A stretch of DNA of 35,526 bases from Lachnospiraceae bacterium. Its GTDB lineage: Bacteria; Bacillota; Clostridia; Lachnospirales; Lachnospiraceae. The notes below the pieces were generated by a model. It was not told the DNA's origin. It saw nothing but the letters and a program-made list of their open reading frames with translations, and made no database searches. How positions within the stretch are numbered: the stretch's first letter is position 1; each line of letters opens with the position of its first letter. Below are positions 6,786 to 14,618 of the stretch, piece after piece. The DNA lies in contig JAFYEE010000057.1 of NCBI GenBank assembly GCA_017544405.1, forward strand, positions 1 to 35,526, given 5' to 3'. The position numbers and the translations under genes were made by a program.

Positions 6786-7175
6786 TTACTCCGCTTTCTT
6801 CAGCGTAACCTCGATGTCCTCGATGTAGAAGGTCATGATGCCGTTCGAGATCGTTCCGTGCAGCGCATCCTCCTCATCCGGGGAGATGCTGTACATGGTA
6901 AAATCGCTTCCGTCGATCTTCCACTTGAACTCATCGGGGTCGCCATCCGTGGTAAATACGGATTTTCCGCCGGACTTCAGCTCGATCATAAAGGACTCGG
7001 CCGCTTCCGCTTCACTCTGCTCCATCATCTCGGCATACTCTGCCAGAGAATAACCCATGAACGAATTCAGCTTATAGACACCGAGATTCGGATCCGGCGC
7101 GCCACATGCGCACAGAACCGCCATGGTCATAGCCATCACCAGCATCACTGCAAGTACTCTTTTAAAACCTTTCAT
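6786..7175 (-). CDS. Small lipoprotein
   Basis: The start is placed at MKGFKRVLAV (7175), where GAGGGAG precedes the ATG; the frame is open to 7316 but lacks a ribosome site there. The product has 129 residues. It begins with a lipoprotein signal peptide (KR, a hydrophobic stretch, then LCAC), with Cys24 the likely lipidated residue. The mature part has GVYKLNSFMG..., ...FKWKIDGSDFTMYSI... and LHGTISNGIMTFYI. This resembles the small β-barrel-like lipoproteins, common in clostridia, that repeat 'W..dGd..t......G...g.i.dg.i....': a family impression rather than an identification. It lies 127 bp behind the MotB-like gene on the same strand and may be part of that unit. Confidence 0.75.
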   Translation of the reverse strand: MKGFKRVLAVMLVMAMTMAVLCACGAPDPNLGVYKLNSFMGYSLAEYAEMMEQSEAEAAESFMIELKSGGKSVFTTDGDPDEFKWKIDGSDFTMYSISPDEEDALHGTISNGIMTFYIEDIEVTLKKAE

Positions 7176-7302
7176 TTCTCCCTCACCTTCCGGAGCAGGA
7201 CAAGGATCCCACAGATCCACAGGGGCTGAAATCTCCGCCCGCTCCATGCTTAAAAAATGTGCCTTTGCCATTTTACCACAGGAAAGGAAGAAGAGCCACC
7301 CC

Positions 7303-8262
7303 TTATTCGAGTACATCCTGAATGCGGGCCATCATTTCCTCCTCGCGCAGGCGGAACTTGATTTCCACGCGGCGGGAGGCGTCCATGTCGATCTCGGTCG
7401 TATCATTGCCGAACGCATCCTTCTTATAGACGGGATCCGAGTAGGATTTTCCATTGACCGTCAGCATCTGCTGAAGCAACAGGATCTGGTCCGCGCTCAG
7501 CCCGTTGCCCTCCTTCAGGCAAAAGTCCGCCACCGCCTTCGCTCTCCCATAGGAAAGCTCCTGGTTGTAGGCATAGGTGCCGTTGGTATCGGTGTGCCCC
7601 TCGATGATGATCTCGGAGATATTTTCCCGGAAGCGGTCCTGCAGCAGCACGGAGAGATACTTCGGGATGACCTCCGACAGCTCCTTTTTGCTTGCATCGT
7701 TCAGTTTTTCGCTGTCGAAGCCGAACAGCACATCCGAGGAGAAGGTGATGGAACCGGTCTGGGCATCGACCACCATTTTTGAATTGTTGAAGGTGCTCTG
7801 AAGCTCGCCGATCAGATCCGTTCGGATACCGATGATGGCTTGCAGTTCGCTCTTGGTCGTCGCCAGCTCCGCCTGGGTATCCGCGATCTGAAGATAGGCG
7901 GAATTCAGGTCATTCTGGGTCTGCGCCAGCTTCTGGTAAGCCTCCTGCAGCTGCTCGTCCGTGAGGGCGGCCTGCTCGTTGGCACTCTGCAGCTCCAGGA
8001 TCGAATTGGCCAGTTCCTTACTGTATTCATCGATCCGGGCGCGGGATGCTTCGAGCTCTTCCTTCGCCGTCTGCAGCTCGATCTGCGAGTTCTGAAGCTG
8101 CAGCCTCGTATTGTCCAGATCCGTGGTCTTGCGCTTGTAGATCGCCAGTGTGATCGCGATGATGATAATGAAGATCAGCAGGAGCGCAGCCATCATATCG
8201 GAATAGGACTGCCAGAAGCTGTGCTCCTCAAAGGCCTCTCTCCTTCCTCTCTTAATTCTCAT
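7303..8262 (-). CDS. MotB/OmpA-type ion-channel partner (ZorB-like)
   Basis: This 319-residue protein has one N-terminal membrane span (residues ~20–42) containing SFWQSYSDMMAALLLIF. Asp22 corresponds to the ion-binding Asp of MotB-type stators. Residues ~45–155 form a Gln/Leu/Glu-rich coiled coil. The C-terminal third is an OmpA-like peptidoglycan-binding domain (VLFGFDSEKLN..., IIIEGHTDTNGTYAYNQELSYGRAKAV, RRVEIKF). GAGGAGGG precedes the ATG, and the first 11 bases overlap the MotA-like gene, so the two are translationally coupled. Such pairs use ion flow to drive movement or force at the envelope. The long coiled coil and the absence of flagellar stator context make it closer to the ZorB/generic OmpA group than to MotB. 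Confidence 0.88.
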   Translation of the reverse strand: MRIKRGRREAFEEHSFWQSYSDMMAALLLIFIIIIAITLAIYKRKTTDLDNTRLQLQNSQIELQTAKEELEASRARIDEYSKELANSILELQSANEQAALTDEQLQEAYQKLAQTQNDLNSAYLQIADTQAELATTKSELQAIIGIRTDLIGELQSTFNNSKMVVDAQTGSITFSSDVLFGFDSEKLNDASKKELSEVIPKYLSVLLQDRFRENISEIIIEGHTDTNGTYAYNQELSYGRAKAVADFCLKEGNGLSADQILLLQQMLTVNGKSYSDPVYKKDAFGNDTTEIDMDASRRVEIKFRLREEEMMARIQDVLE

Positions 8263-9403
8263 ACACCCTCCTCATCTGCTGAAAGGTATACAGCTGATTC
8301 CCGATGTCCTCGCAGGCCTTCTCCAGCTGCGCCTTCTGCGCATCGAGCTCCTGCGCGAAAATCTTCTGGTTTTCCAGGGACATGTTCACGGTCTCCTGGA
8401 GTCTCTGGTTCGCGGCGAGCAGTTCATTGATCGCTGCCGCCAGCGTGCGGTTGTTCTCCGCTACGCTCTTCTGCGCCTCGGTCACATTCTGGAGGTTATG
8501 GCCCAGCGCGTTGAATTCCGCCCCACAGGCGACGGTCATCTGCTCGACGAAGCGGTTCACGATCTCCTCGAGGGCCTTCGTCTGATCCGCGGATGCGCCT
8601 CTCTGAAGCTGCAGCATCTCCTTGAGCGCATTCGCCATATTGGCCTGATAGACCAGCATGGCTGCGGTATCCGCGTTCGCATCCGACGCCGCGGGCTGCG
8701 CATACTGACGGAACGCATCGAGGAAATTGCTCAGCTTTTCATAGGCATCCGCCATGATGCTGCGGTAGCAGAGGTTGAACAGGAGCGAGAAAAAGATGCC
8801 GTAGACGGAGGTATGGAAGGCCACCTTCATGCCGGACAGAAGCGGTCCCACATTGTCGGAGATGGTGAAAATATCCTCCCCCTGAAAGGAACCCAGGCCG
8901 ATGGCCAGCCCCAGGAAGGTTCCCAGGATGCCGAGACCGGTCAGCGCCCCCGAGATTCCGGAATTGAAGTAGCTCATGCCGATGCGGTCGATCAGATCCT
9001 CGTTGATAAAATCCTCAATATCCGTTCCCTGTCCGTAGCCGGAGCGCGTGCGATGCTTCTCCAGCTGCACGCAGTAGCGGTAAAGCGGCCTGCGCAGCTC
9101 CGTATCGGAGAAAAGCTCCCCGTAATTGCTGCCGTCGATCACGGTCGGACGGTTCCCGTTTTCCTTGTACTTGTTGCCCATCGCAAGGCGGGCATTGTTC
9201 AGCTCGGACGTACAGCGGTTCAGCCGTCCGAAGCTGCCGGCGGATACAGCGAAAAGGACGCCGATCGCCACCAGGAAAATCAGGTTGATGATCAGATTGC
9301 TCGGAGAGACCACTTCCCCCGTAAATACCCCGTTGATCGCCAGGATCAGAAGGATCACGAGCGCATAGAACACGAAGAGCAGATAGTAAAGTTTGTTTTT
9401 CAT
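8252..9403 (-). CDS. MotA/TolQ/ExbB-type proton channel protein (ZorA-like)
   Basis: The start is at MKNKLYYLLF (9403), with GGAGGTAAAACA before the ATG; a 15-codon upstream extension has no site. The product has 383 residues. Membrane segments lie at about 4–24, 34–57, 149–171 (SGALTGLGILGTFLGLAIGL) and 194–213 (KVAFHTSVYGIFFSLLFNL). The last two are the hallmark pair of the MotA/TolQ/ExbB family. From ~245 to the end it is a long cytoplasmic coiled coil ending QLYTFQQMRRVYEN. The tail distinguishes it from plain ExbB and recalls ZorA, which has a long cytoplasmic tail. It forms an operon with the OmpA-type partner and is divergent from the double-HTH gene. Confidence 0.88.
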   Translation of the reverse strand: MKNKLYYLLFVFYALVILLILAINGVFTGEVVSPSNLIINLIFLVAIGVLFAVSAGSFGRLNRCTSELNNARLAMGNKYKENGNRPTVIDGSNYGELFSDTELRRPLYRYCVQLEKHRTRSGYGQGTDIEDFINEDLIDRIGMSYFNSGISGALTGLGILGTFLGLAIGLGSFQGEDIFTISDNVGPLLSGMKVAFHTSVYGIFFSLLFNLCYRSIMADAYEKLSNFLDAFRQYAQPAASDANADTAAMLVYQANMANALKEMLQLQRGASADQTKALEEIVNRFVEQMTVACGAEFNALGHNLQNVTEAQKSVAENNRTLAAAINELLAANQRLQETVNMSLENQKIFAQELDAQKAQLEKACEDIGNQLYTFQQMRRVYEN

Positions 9404-9517
9404 TGTTTTACCTCCGTGAAGTGACTTGTCTTTTCCCATCTTTTTCACTTAAAATAGTATCATACCCGGCTGCGGAAAGTCATGTCGGGAATACCGCTGT
9501 CCGATGAAAGGTATACC
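9404..9517. promoter_or_regulatory. Divergent promoter region between the ion-channel pair and the HTH gene
   Basis: On the plus strand TTGTCT (from about 9427) precedes TAAAAT by 18 bp, a plausible promoter for the HTH gene. On the minus strand TGACTT and TACTAT, 17 bp apart, overlap the same stretch and could serve the channel operon. Overlapping divergent promoters would let the HTH protein control both directions, but no clear operator repeat was found. Confidence 0.4.
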
Positions 9518-11260
9518 ATGGAACTGAAAGAATGCCTGAATCAATATATGGACCGACTCGGCTGCAATGCCAAGGATCTGGCCGCCTCTTCCGGCCTTTC
9601 GCCCTCGAGTCTGAGCCGTTACCGCACCGGCGAGCGCAAGCCGGATACCCCGCATCTGCATCTGTTGCTTCAGGGGCTGAAAGCCATCGCGCATGCCCAC
9701 CCGGAGGCGGGGATCGATGATTCGGAACTGACGGAGGCTTTCTCCGACTATTTCGAGGATTCTGATTTTGATTATACCCTGTTCCTGGAACGAATCAATC
9801 GGCTGATCCGTGACCTGGAGCTGAATGTGAATACGCTCTCGCGTGCGCTGAATTTTGACCCTTCCTATCTGTCCCGGATCCGCCTGGGACAGCGCCGGCC
9901 GGCCAACCAGGAAGAGTTCACGGACGGGATCGCCACTTTCATCGCCCAAAAAGTGAAGGATGAGGAGCAGCTGACCCGGCTCGCCAAGATGATGGAATGC
10001 CCCCTGGAATCGCTCCTGGGGGAGGAGCGCCTCTATACAAACCTCTGCCGCTGGCTCTCCGGCAATCCCATCCGGGAGAATCTGGTCCTCGGCCAGTTCT
10101 TTGAAAAGCTGAACGAATTCGATCTGAATGAATACATCCGCTCCATCCATTTCGACGAGCTGAAGGTTCCCACCGTACCCTTCCGGCTGCCTTCCTCCAA
10201 GACCTACCATGGCCTGGAGGAGATGATGGCGGCAGAGCTGGACTGGATCAAGGCCACCGTCCTCGGCAAATCCATGGAGCCCGTCATCATGTACAGCGAC
10301 ATGCCGATGGATGCCATGGCCAAAGCGGAGGGCTTCGAGGAAAAATATCTCTTCGGTATGGCCATGATGCTGAAGAAGGGACTGCATTTTTATCAGATCC
10401 ACAACCTGGACCGCAGCTTTGAGGATATGATGCTCGGACTCAAAGGATGGATCCCTCTGTATATGACCGGGCAGGTTTCCCCTTACTATTTCCCCAATAT
10501 CCAGAACAATGCCTTTCTGCATCTGCTCCGGACCTCCGGATCCGCCGTCATGCACGGCTATGCCATCACCGGCCATCACGAATCCGGCAGATACTATGTC
10601 TCGCAAACGCGCCGGGATATCAGCTATTATCGGGCCATGTCCCGCGATATGCTGAGCAATGCCCAGCCGCTGATGGAGATCTATGACGCTTCCCGCAAGG
10701 CCGATTTTTACCGCTTTACGCAGTCCTCTCAGGCGGGCGGGGCACTCCACCGGATCCTTGCGGCTCCGCCGATCTTCACCGTGTCAGAGGAGCTTCTGAC
10801 CCGGATCGTGAAACGCTGCGATCTACCCAAGGAGACGCGCCGCCTTATGGAAGGCTTCGCCTCCCGCTACCACCAGGCGATCCTCACCACCCTGGAGTAC
10901 GATGAGATCCTGGATGAGATCCCGGTCCTCACCCGTGAAGAATTTGAAATGCATCCGGTCTCGCTCCCGCTCTCGGAGATCTTCCCGGAGAAGGAGATCC
11001 ATTACCGCTATGAGGAATACCAGCAGCATCTGGAGCTGACCAAGGCCTTCGCCGAAGAACATCCCTCCTACCGGATCCGGCTTCTGGATGAGCCGATCTT
11101 CCGCAATCTGGAGATTGTGATCAAGAGGGATCGCTTTGTCATGGTCTCCAAAAACAACACGCCCTGTATCCATTTTGTGATTCGTCATCCCAGACTGCGG
11201 GATGCGATCGATAAGTTCTTCCCGGATTATCCCTCTTCCAGGGAGGAAAGCGACGAATAA
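9518..11260 (+). CDS. Large regulator-like protein with two helix-turn-helix domains
   Basis: I prefer the ATG at 9518 (MELKECLNQYM; AAAGG 6 bases before); an in-frame ATG at 9482 would add 12 residues. The product is about 580 residues. Residues ~1–60 form an XRE-type HTH (DLAASSGLSPSSLSRYRTGERKP). A second lies at ~90–155 (NVNTLSRALNFDPSYLSRIRLGQRRPA), with conserved S-S-L-S-R-Y/I-R-x-G-x-R-x-P in both. The remaining ~400 residues are soluble and include GLEEMMAAELDWIKATVLGKSMEP and LDRSFEDMMLGLKGWIPLYMTG; I do not recognise this domain, though it looks like a ligand-sensing or transcription-machinery-like module. It is divergent from the ion-channel pair and ends at a strong shared terminator, making it the obvious candidate regulator of that pair. 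Confidence 0.85.
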   Translation: MELKECLNQYMDRLGCNAKDLAASSGLSPSSLSRYRTGERKPDTPHLHLLLQGLKAIAHAHPEAGIDDSELTEAFSDYFEDSDFDYTLFLERINRLIRDLELNVNTLSRALNFDPSYLSRIRLGQRRPANQEEFTDGIATFIAQKVKDEEQLTRLAKMMECPLESLLGEERLYTNLCRWLSGNPIRENLVLGQFFEKLNEFDLNEYIRSIHFDELKVPTVPFRLPSSKTYHGLEEMMAAELDWIKATVLGKSMEPVIMYSDMPMDAMAKAEGFEEKYLFGMAMMLKKGLHFYQIHNLDRSFEDMMLGLKGWIPLYMTGQVSPYYFPNIQNNAFLHLLRTSGSAVMHGYAITGHHESGRYYVSQTRRDISYYRAMSRDMLSNAQPLMEIYDASRKADFYRFTQSSQAGGALHRILAAPPIFTVSEELLTRIVKRCDLPKETRRLMEGFASRYHQAILTTLEYDEILDEIPVLTREEFEMHPVSLPLSEIFPEKEIHYRYEEYQQHLELTKAFAEEHPSYRIRLLDEPIFRNLEIVIKRDRFVMVSKNNTPCIHFVIRHPRLRDAIDKFFPDYPSSREESDE

Positions 11261-11277
11261 GGAACAAAAGAAAAGGA

Positions 11278-11319
11278 AAAACCCGGAGTACACCGGAAAG
11301 GTGTGCTCCGGGTTTTCTT
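11278..11319. terminator. Bidirectional rho-independent terminator
   Basis: AAAACCCGGAGTACACC (11278–11294) pairs with GGTGTGCTCCGGGTTTT (11300–11316) with a single T·G wobble around GGAAA. T-runs flank it on both strands. It serves the plus-strand HTH gene and the convergent rpe operon, whose last stop codon is at 11319. Confidence 0.9.
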
Positions 11320-11972
11320 CACTCCATCTGTAGAGACAGATTTTGAAGATTCTCCGTCACATTGCCGCGAAATACAGCGGAACCGGCCACGATGACATTG
11401 GCTCCGGCTGCCAGGATCTCTCTCAGATTACCGCTCGTCACACCGCCATCGACTTCGATATCCGTGTTAAGTCCTCTGTGTTCGCTTACTTTTCTTATGA
11501 ATCGTACTTTGTCCAGGCATTCCGGAAGGAGCTTCTGCCCGCCGAATCCGGGCTCCACGGTCATGATCAGCACCATATCCGCCTGATCCAGCCAGGGAAG
11601 GAGGTCCTCCGCCGGCGTCCCGGGCTTGATCGTGATCCCGACCCGCTTTCCGCAGGCTCTGATCCTGCGGATCACTTCCCCGGGTTGCTGTGTGGACTCG
11701 AGGTGGAAGGTGATGATATCCGCACCGCACCGGGCAAATTCCTCCACATACCGCTCCGGATCCCGGATCATCAGATGCACATCAAAGGTCAGCTGTGTGC
11801 TCTTTCGCAGGCTCTCGATCAGCGGCATTCCAAAGGATATGGATGGAACAAAGAGCCCGTCCATCACATCGATATGAAGATAGGGAACACCCGCCTGTTC
11901 CACCAGACGGATCTGTTCGCCAAGCTTCCAGAAATCCGCCGCCAGAATAGAGGGGGACAGAATATTTTTCAT
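11319..11972 (-). CDS. rpe: Ribulose-phosphate 3-epimerase
   Basis: Rpe interconverts D-ribulose 5-phosphate and D-xylulose 5-phosphate in the cytosol. The 217-residue protein has the full (βα)8 signature: LSPSILAADF at the start, HIDVMDGLFVP (metal-binding His and Asp), FDVHLMI, ITFHLE, the phosphate-loop region VEPGFGGQKL, and EVDGGV near the C-terminus with the catalytic Asp. Length is normal for the family. Its ATG directly follows the TAA of the transketolase C-subunit gene (TAAATG). It is the last gene of the pentose operon. Confidence 0.97.
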   Translation of the reverse strand: MKNILSPSILAADFWKLGEQIRLVEQAGVPYLHIDVMDGLFVPSISFGMPLIESLRKSTQLTFDVHLMIRDPERYVEEFARCGADIITFHLESTQQPGEVIRRIRACGKRVGITIKPGTPAEDLLPWLDQADMVLIMTVEPGFGGQKLLPECLDKVRFIRKVSEHRGLNTDIEVDGGVTSGNLREILAAGANVIVAGSAVFRGNVTENLQNLSLQME

Positions 11973-12914
11973 TTAAGCCATGAACTCCTTAACAGAGGCA
12001 CAGACGCCCTCTGCATCCAGTCCGTACTTGTGGATCAGGGCAGCAGCGGAACCGGACTCGCCGAATACATCCTGCATGCCGAGCTTCTTGACGGGCGTCG
12101 GATACTTTGCGCAGAGGCAGTCGCAGACGGCACTGCCGAGGCCTCCGATCACGGAATGCTCCTCTACGGTGACCACCTTGCCGGTCTTCTTCGCGCTGGC
12201 CACGATCAGATCCTCATCGAGGGGCTTGATCGTGCAGATATTGATGACTTCCGCATCGATCCCGTCGGCCTTCAGCATCTCTGCTGCGCCGAGTGCCGCA
12301 TCCACGCCGATACCGGTCGCAACGATGGTCACATCCTTGCCCTCGCGCACCACGGTACCCTTGCCGATCTCGAATTTATAATCCGGGCGATCGTTGATGA
12401 CCGTGCAGGCTGCGCGGCCGAAGCGGATGTAGACAGGTCCCTCATACTCCAGGGCTGCGCGGACAGCGGCCTTTGCCTCCACATCATCGGAGGGGCACAT
12501 GACCACCATGCCGGGAATCGTGCGCATCAGAGCGATGTCCTCGTTGCACTGATGAGATGCGCCGTCCTCACCGACGGAGATGCCGGCGTGGGTCGCGCCG
12601 ATCTTCACATTCAGATGGGGATATCCGATCGAGTTGCGTACCTGCTCGAAGGCTCTGCCTGCCGCAAACATGGCGAAGGAGCTCACGAACGGGATCTTGC
12701 CGGTCAGGGAGAGGCCTGCTGCCACACCCATCATGTTGGCCTCGGCGATACCGCAGTCAATATGGCGATCGGGATATGCCTTGCGGAAGATACCGGTCTT
12801 GGTCGCCGCTGCAAGGTCCGCGTCGAGCACCACGAGATCCGGGAACTCCTCCGCCAGCTCCTTCAGCGCATTACCATAGCTTTCACGGGTTGCAATCTTT
12901 TTTACTTCTGCCAT
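11973..12914 (-). CDS. Transketolase, C-terminal subunit
   Basis: This 313-residue protein has the pyrimidine-binding domain (ATRESYGNALKELAEEFPDLVVLDADLA; DCGIAEANMMGVAAGLSLTGKIPFVSSFAMF, where the catalytic Glu of 'GIAEANM' activates thiamine diphosphate) followed by the C-terminal domain (EEHSVIGGLG). It pairs with the separate N-terminal subunit encoded immediately upstream. Together they transfer two-carbon units between pentose phosphates. Split transketolases are common in clostridia and other anaerobes. GGAGGG precedes the ATG, and only one base separates it from the upstream stop. Confidence 0.96.
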   Translation of the reverse strand: MAEVKKIATRESYGNALKELAEEFPDLVVLDADLAAATKTGIFRKAYPDRHIDCGIAEANMMGVAAGLSLTGKIPFVSSFAMFAAGRAFEQVRNSIGYPHLNVKIGATHAGISVGEDGASHQCNEDIALMRTIPGMVVMCPSDDVEAKAAVRAALEYEGPVYIRFGRAACTVINDRPDYKFEIGKGTVVREGKDVTIVATGIGVDAALGAAEMLKADGIDAEVINICTIKPLDEDLIVASAKKTGKVVTVEEHSVIGGLGSAVCDCLCAKYPTPVKKLGMQDVFGESGSAAALIHKYGLDAEGVCASVKEFMA

Positions 12915-12915
12915 G

Positions 12916-13755
12916 TCAGTGACCCTCCTTTTCCAGTGCTTCGTCTATCTTGGCCAAATCTGCCATAGCTACCGCATATTCTTCGTCATTGGGTGCCTTG
13001 CCGTGCCAGTCGACACTGCCTTCCATGAAGGAAACGCCCTTGCCCTTCAGGGAGTGCATGACGATGCAGGTCGGGCAGCCCTTGGTCTCGCGCGCCTCCT
13101 TGAAAGCTGCGCGGAGTGCGTCAAAATCATGCGCATCCACATTGATGACATGGAAATTGAATGCTTCGAATTTCTTGTCGATCGGGTAAGGGGAGCAGAC
13201 CTTGTCGATGGGACCATCGATCTGCAGACCGTTGTTGTCCACGATCACAACGAGGTTGTCCAGCTTGCGGAAGCCGGCGAACATCGCAGCCTCCCAGACC
13301 TGTCCTTCCTCGAGCTCGCCATCGCCGAGCAGGGTATATACGCGGAAATCCTTGCCGCCGAGCTTCGCGCCGAGCGCCATGCCGGCTGCTGCGGAGATGC
13401 CCTGTCCGAGGGATCCGGATGCCATATCCACCCCGGGAATATGCATATTGGGATGGCCCTGCAGATAGGAGCCGAGCTTACGCAGCGTCGTCAGATCCTC
13501 CACCGGGAAAAATCCGCGGTATGCCAGCGCCGCATACAGTCCGGGTGCCGTGTGTCCCTTGGAGAGCACGAAACGGTCGCGGTCTTCCTTCTGCGGGTTC
13601 TTCGGGTCGATGTTCATCTCCTCAAAATACAGGAAGGTGAAAACATCTGCCGCGGAAAGCGATCCGCCGGGATGTCCGGCCTTGGCTGCGTGGGTGGATG
13701 TCACGATCCCCTTGCGGACATTGTTCGCTTGTTTCTTAAGTTCCAGATTGTCCAT
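12916..13755 (-). CDS. Transketolase, N-terminal subunit
   Basis: The start is MDNLELKKQANN (13755), where GGAGGTAAAC precedes the ATG; the 49-codon upstream extension overlaps araD and is discarded. The 279-residue protein binds the thiamine diphosphate: HPGGSLSAAD at the N-terminus, SKGHTAPGLYAALA, GSLGQGISAAAGMALG, and GDGELEEGQVWEAA...NLVVIVDNNGLQ, the GDG...NN cofactor motif. Magnesium ligands are the Asp of GDG and the Asn of DNNGLQ. It acts with the adjacent C-subunit in the non-oxidative pentose-phosphate pathway. Confidence 0.96.
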   Translation of the reverse strand: MDNLELKKQANNVRKGIVTSTHAAKAGHPGGSLSAADVFTFLYFEEMNIDPKNPQKEDRDRFVLSKGHTAPGLYAALAYRGFFPVEDLTTLRKLGSYLQGHPNMHIPGVDMASGSLGQGISAAAGMALGAKLGGKDFRVYTLLGDGELEEGQVWEAAMFAGFRKLDNLVVIVDNNGLQIDGPIDKVCSPYPIDKKFEAFNFHVINVDAHDFDALRAAFKEARETKGCPTCIVMHSLKGKGVSFMEGSVDWHGKAPNDEEYAVAMADLAKIDEALEKEGH

Positions 13756-13799
13756 GTTTACCTCCGATTTGTTCGGGAGCATGCGCTCCCTTTGCTGCA

Positions 13800-14495
13800 T
13801 CAGTTCTGTCCGTAATATGCATTTGCACCGTGCTTGCGGTAGTAATGCTTGTCCTGAAGCTCCTGCGGAGCAGGCGCAACCTTGGGATTGATGGTCTCGC
13901 ACCGGTAGGCCATCTTGGCCACCTCCTCAAGTACCACAGCATTGTGGACTGCCTCCGCTGCATCCTTTCCCCAGGTGAAAGGACCGTGATTCTTGCAAAG
14001 CGCAGCGGGAACACCGAGGATATCCCGGCCGGTCTTCCGGAAGTAGTCGACGATCAGAAGGCCGGTATTGGTCTCGTAGGCTTCGTCGATCTCCTCCCTG
14101 GTCAGGCAGCGCAGGCACGGTACCGCACCATAGATATAATCCGCATGCGTTGTGCCATAGCAGGGGATGTCCCTCCCCGCCTGGGCCCAGCTGGTAGCAT
14201 AGGAGGAATGGGTGTGTACCACTCCGCCGATCTCGGGAAAGGCCTTGTACAGCTCGAGATGCGTCGGCGTGTCAGAGGAGGGCTTGTAATGGCCTTCCAC
14301 ACGATTCCCGTTCAGATCCATGACCACCATGTCGTCGGGCGTCAGCTTGTCATAATCCACACCGCTGGGCTTGATTACGAACAGCCCGGATTCCCGGTCA
14401 ATCTGGCTTACATTGCCCCAGGTGAAGGTCACGAGACCGTACCGGGGAAGTTCCAGATTGGCTTCACATACTATTTTTTTCAGTTCTTCCAGCAT
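13800..14495 (-). CDS. araD: L-ribulose-5-phosphate 4-epimerase
   Basis: AraD converts L-ribulose 5-phosphate to D-xylulose 5-phosphate by a retro-aldol route using zinc. The 231 residues match the family length. Visible signatures are [59 protein letters not shown] (zinc His pair HTH), [14 protein letters not shown], and [18 protein letters not shown] precedes the ATG. It follows the kinase gene after a 123-bp gap holding stem-loops, and precedes the transketolase genes its product feeds. Confidence 0.95.
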   Translation of the reverse strand: MLEELKKIVCEANLELPRYGLVTFTWGNVSQIDRESGLFVIKPSGVDYDKLTPDDMVVMDLNGNRVEGHYKPSSDTPTHLELYKAFPEIGGVVHTHSSYATSWAQAGRDIPCYGTTHADYIYGAVPCLRCLTREEIDEAYETNTGLLIVDYFRKTGRDILGVPAALCKNHGPFTWGKDAAEAVHNAVVLEEVAKMAYRCETINPKVAPAPQELQDKHYYRKHGANAYYGQN

Positions 14496-14510
14496 GTCTT
14501 CCTCTTTTCC

Positions 14511-14598
14511 GGGACCCGGAAGCGGGACAGCTCCTGCTCCGGTCCCACCTTTTTAAAGCATACTAGGGAAGAAACCGCTCTGACAGCCGTTTCTTCCC
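14511..14598 (-). other. Intercistronic stem-loops between the kinase gene and araD
   Basis: GGGAAGAAAC (14566–14575, plus strand) and its complement at 14589–14598 form a 10-bp stem, extended by three pairs past one mismatch. A second imperfect stem begins with GGGACC at ~14514 and closes at ~14546. No T-run follows directly, so these look more like mRNA processing or stability elements, or a partial attenuator, than a full terminator. Confidence 0.5.
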
Positions 14599-14618
14599 AA
14601 GTGCTGCTCAAAAATCAC

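Noticed and set aside
6786..11260. Full Zorya defence system
   Set aside because: Only a ZorAB-like core is present; no ZorC, ZorD or ZorE is recognised, so the name would overreach.
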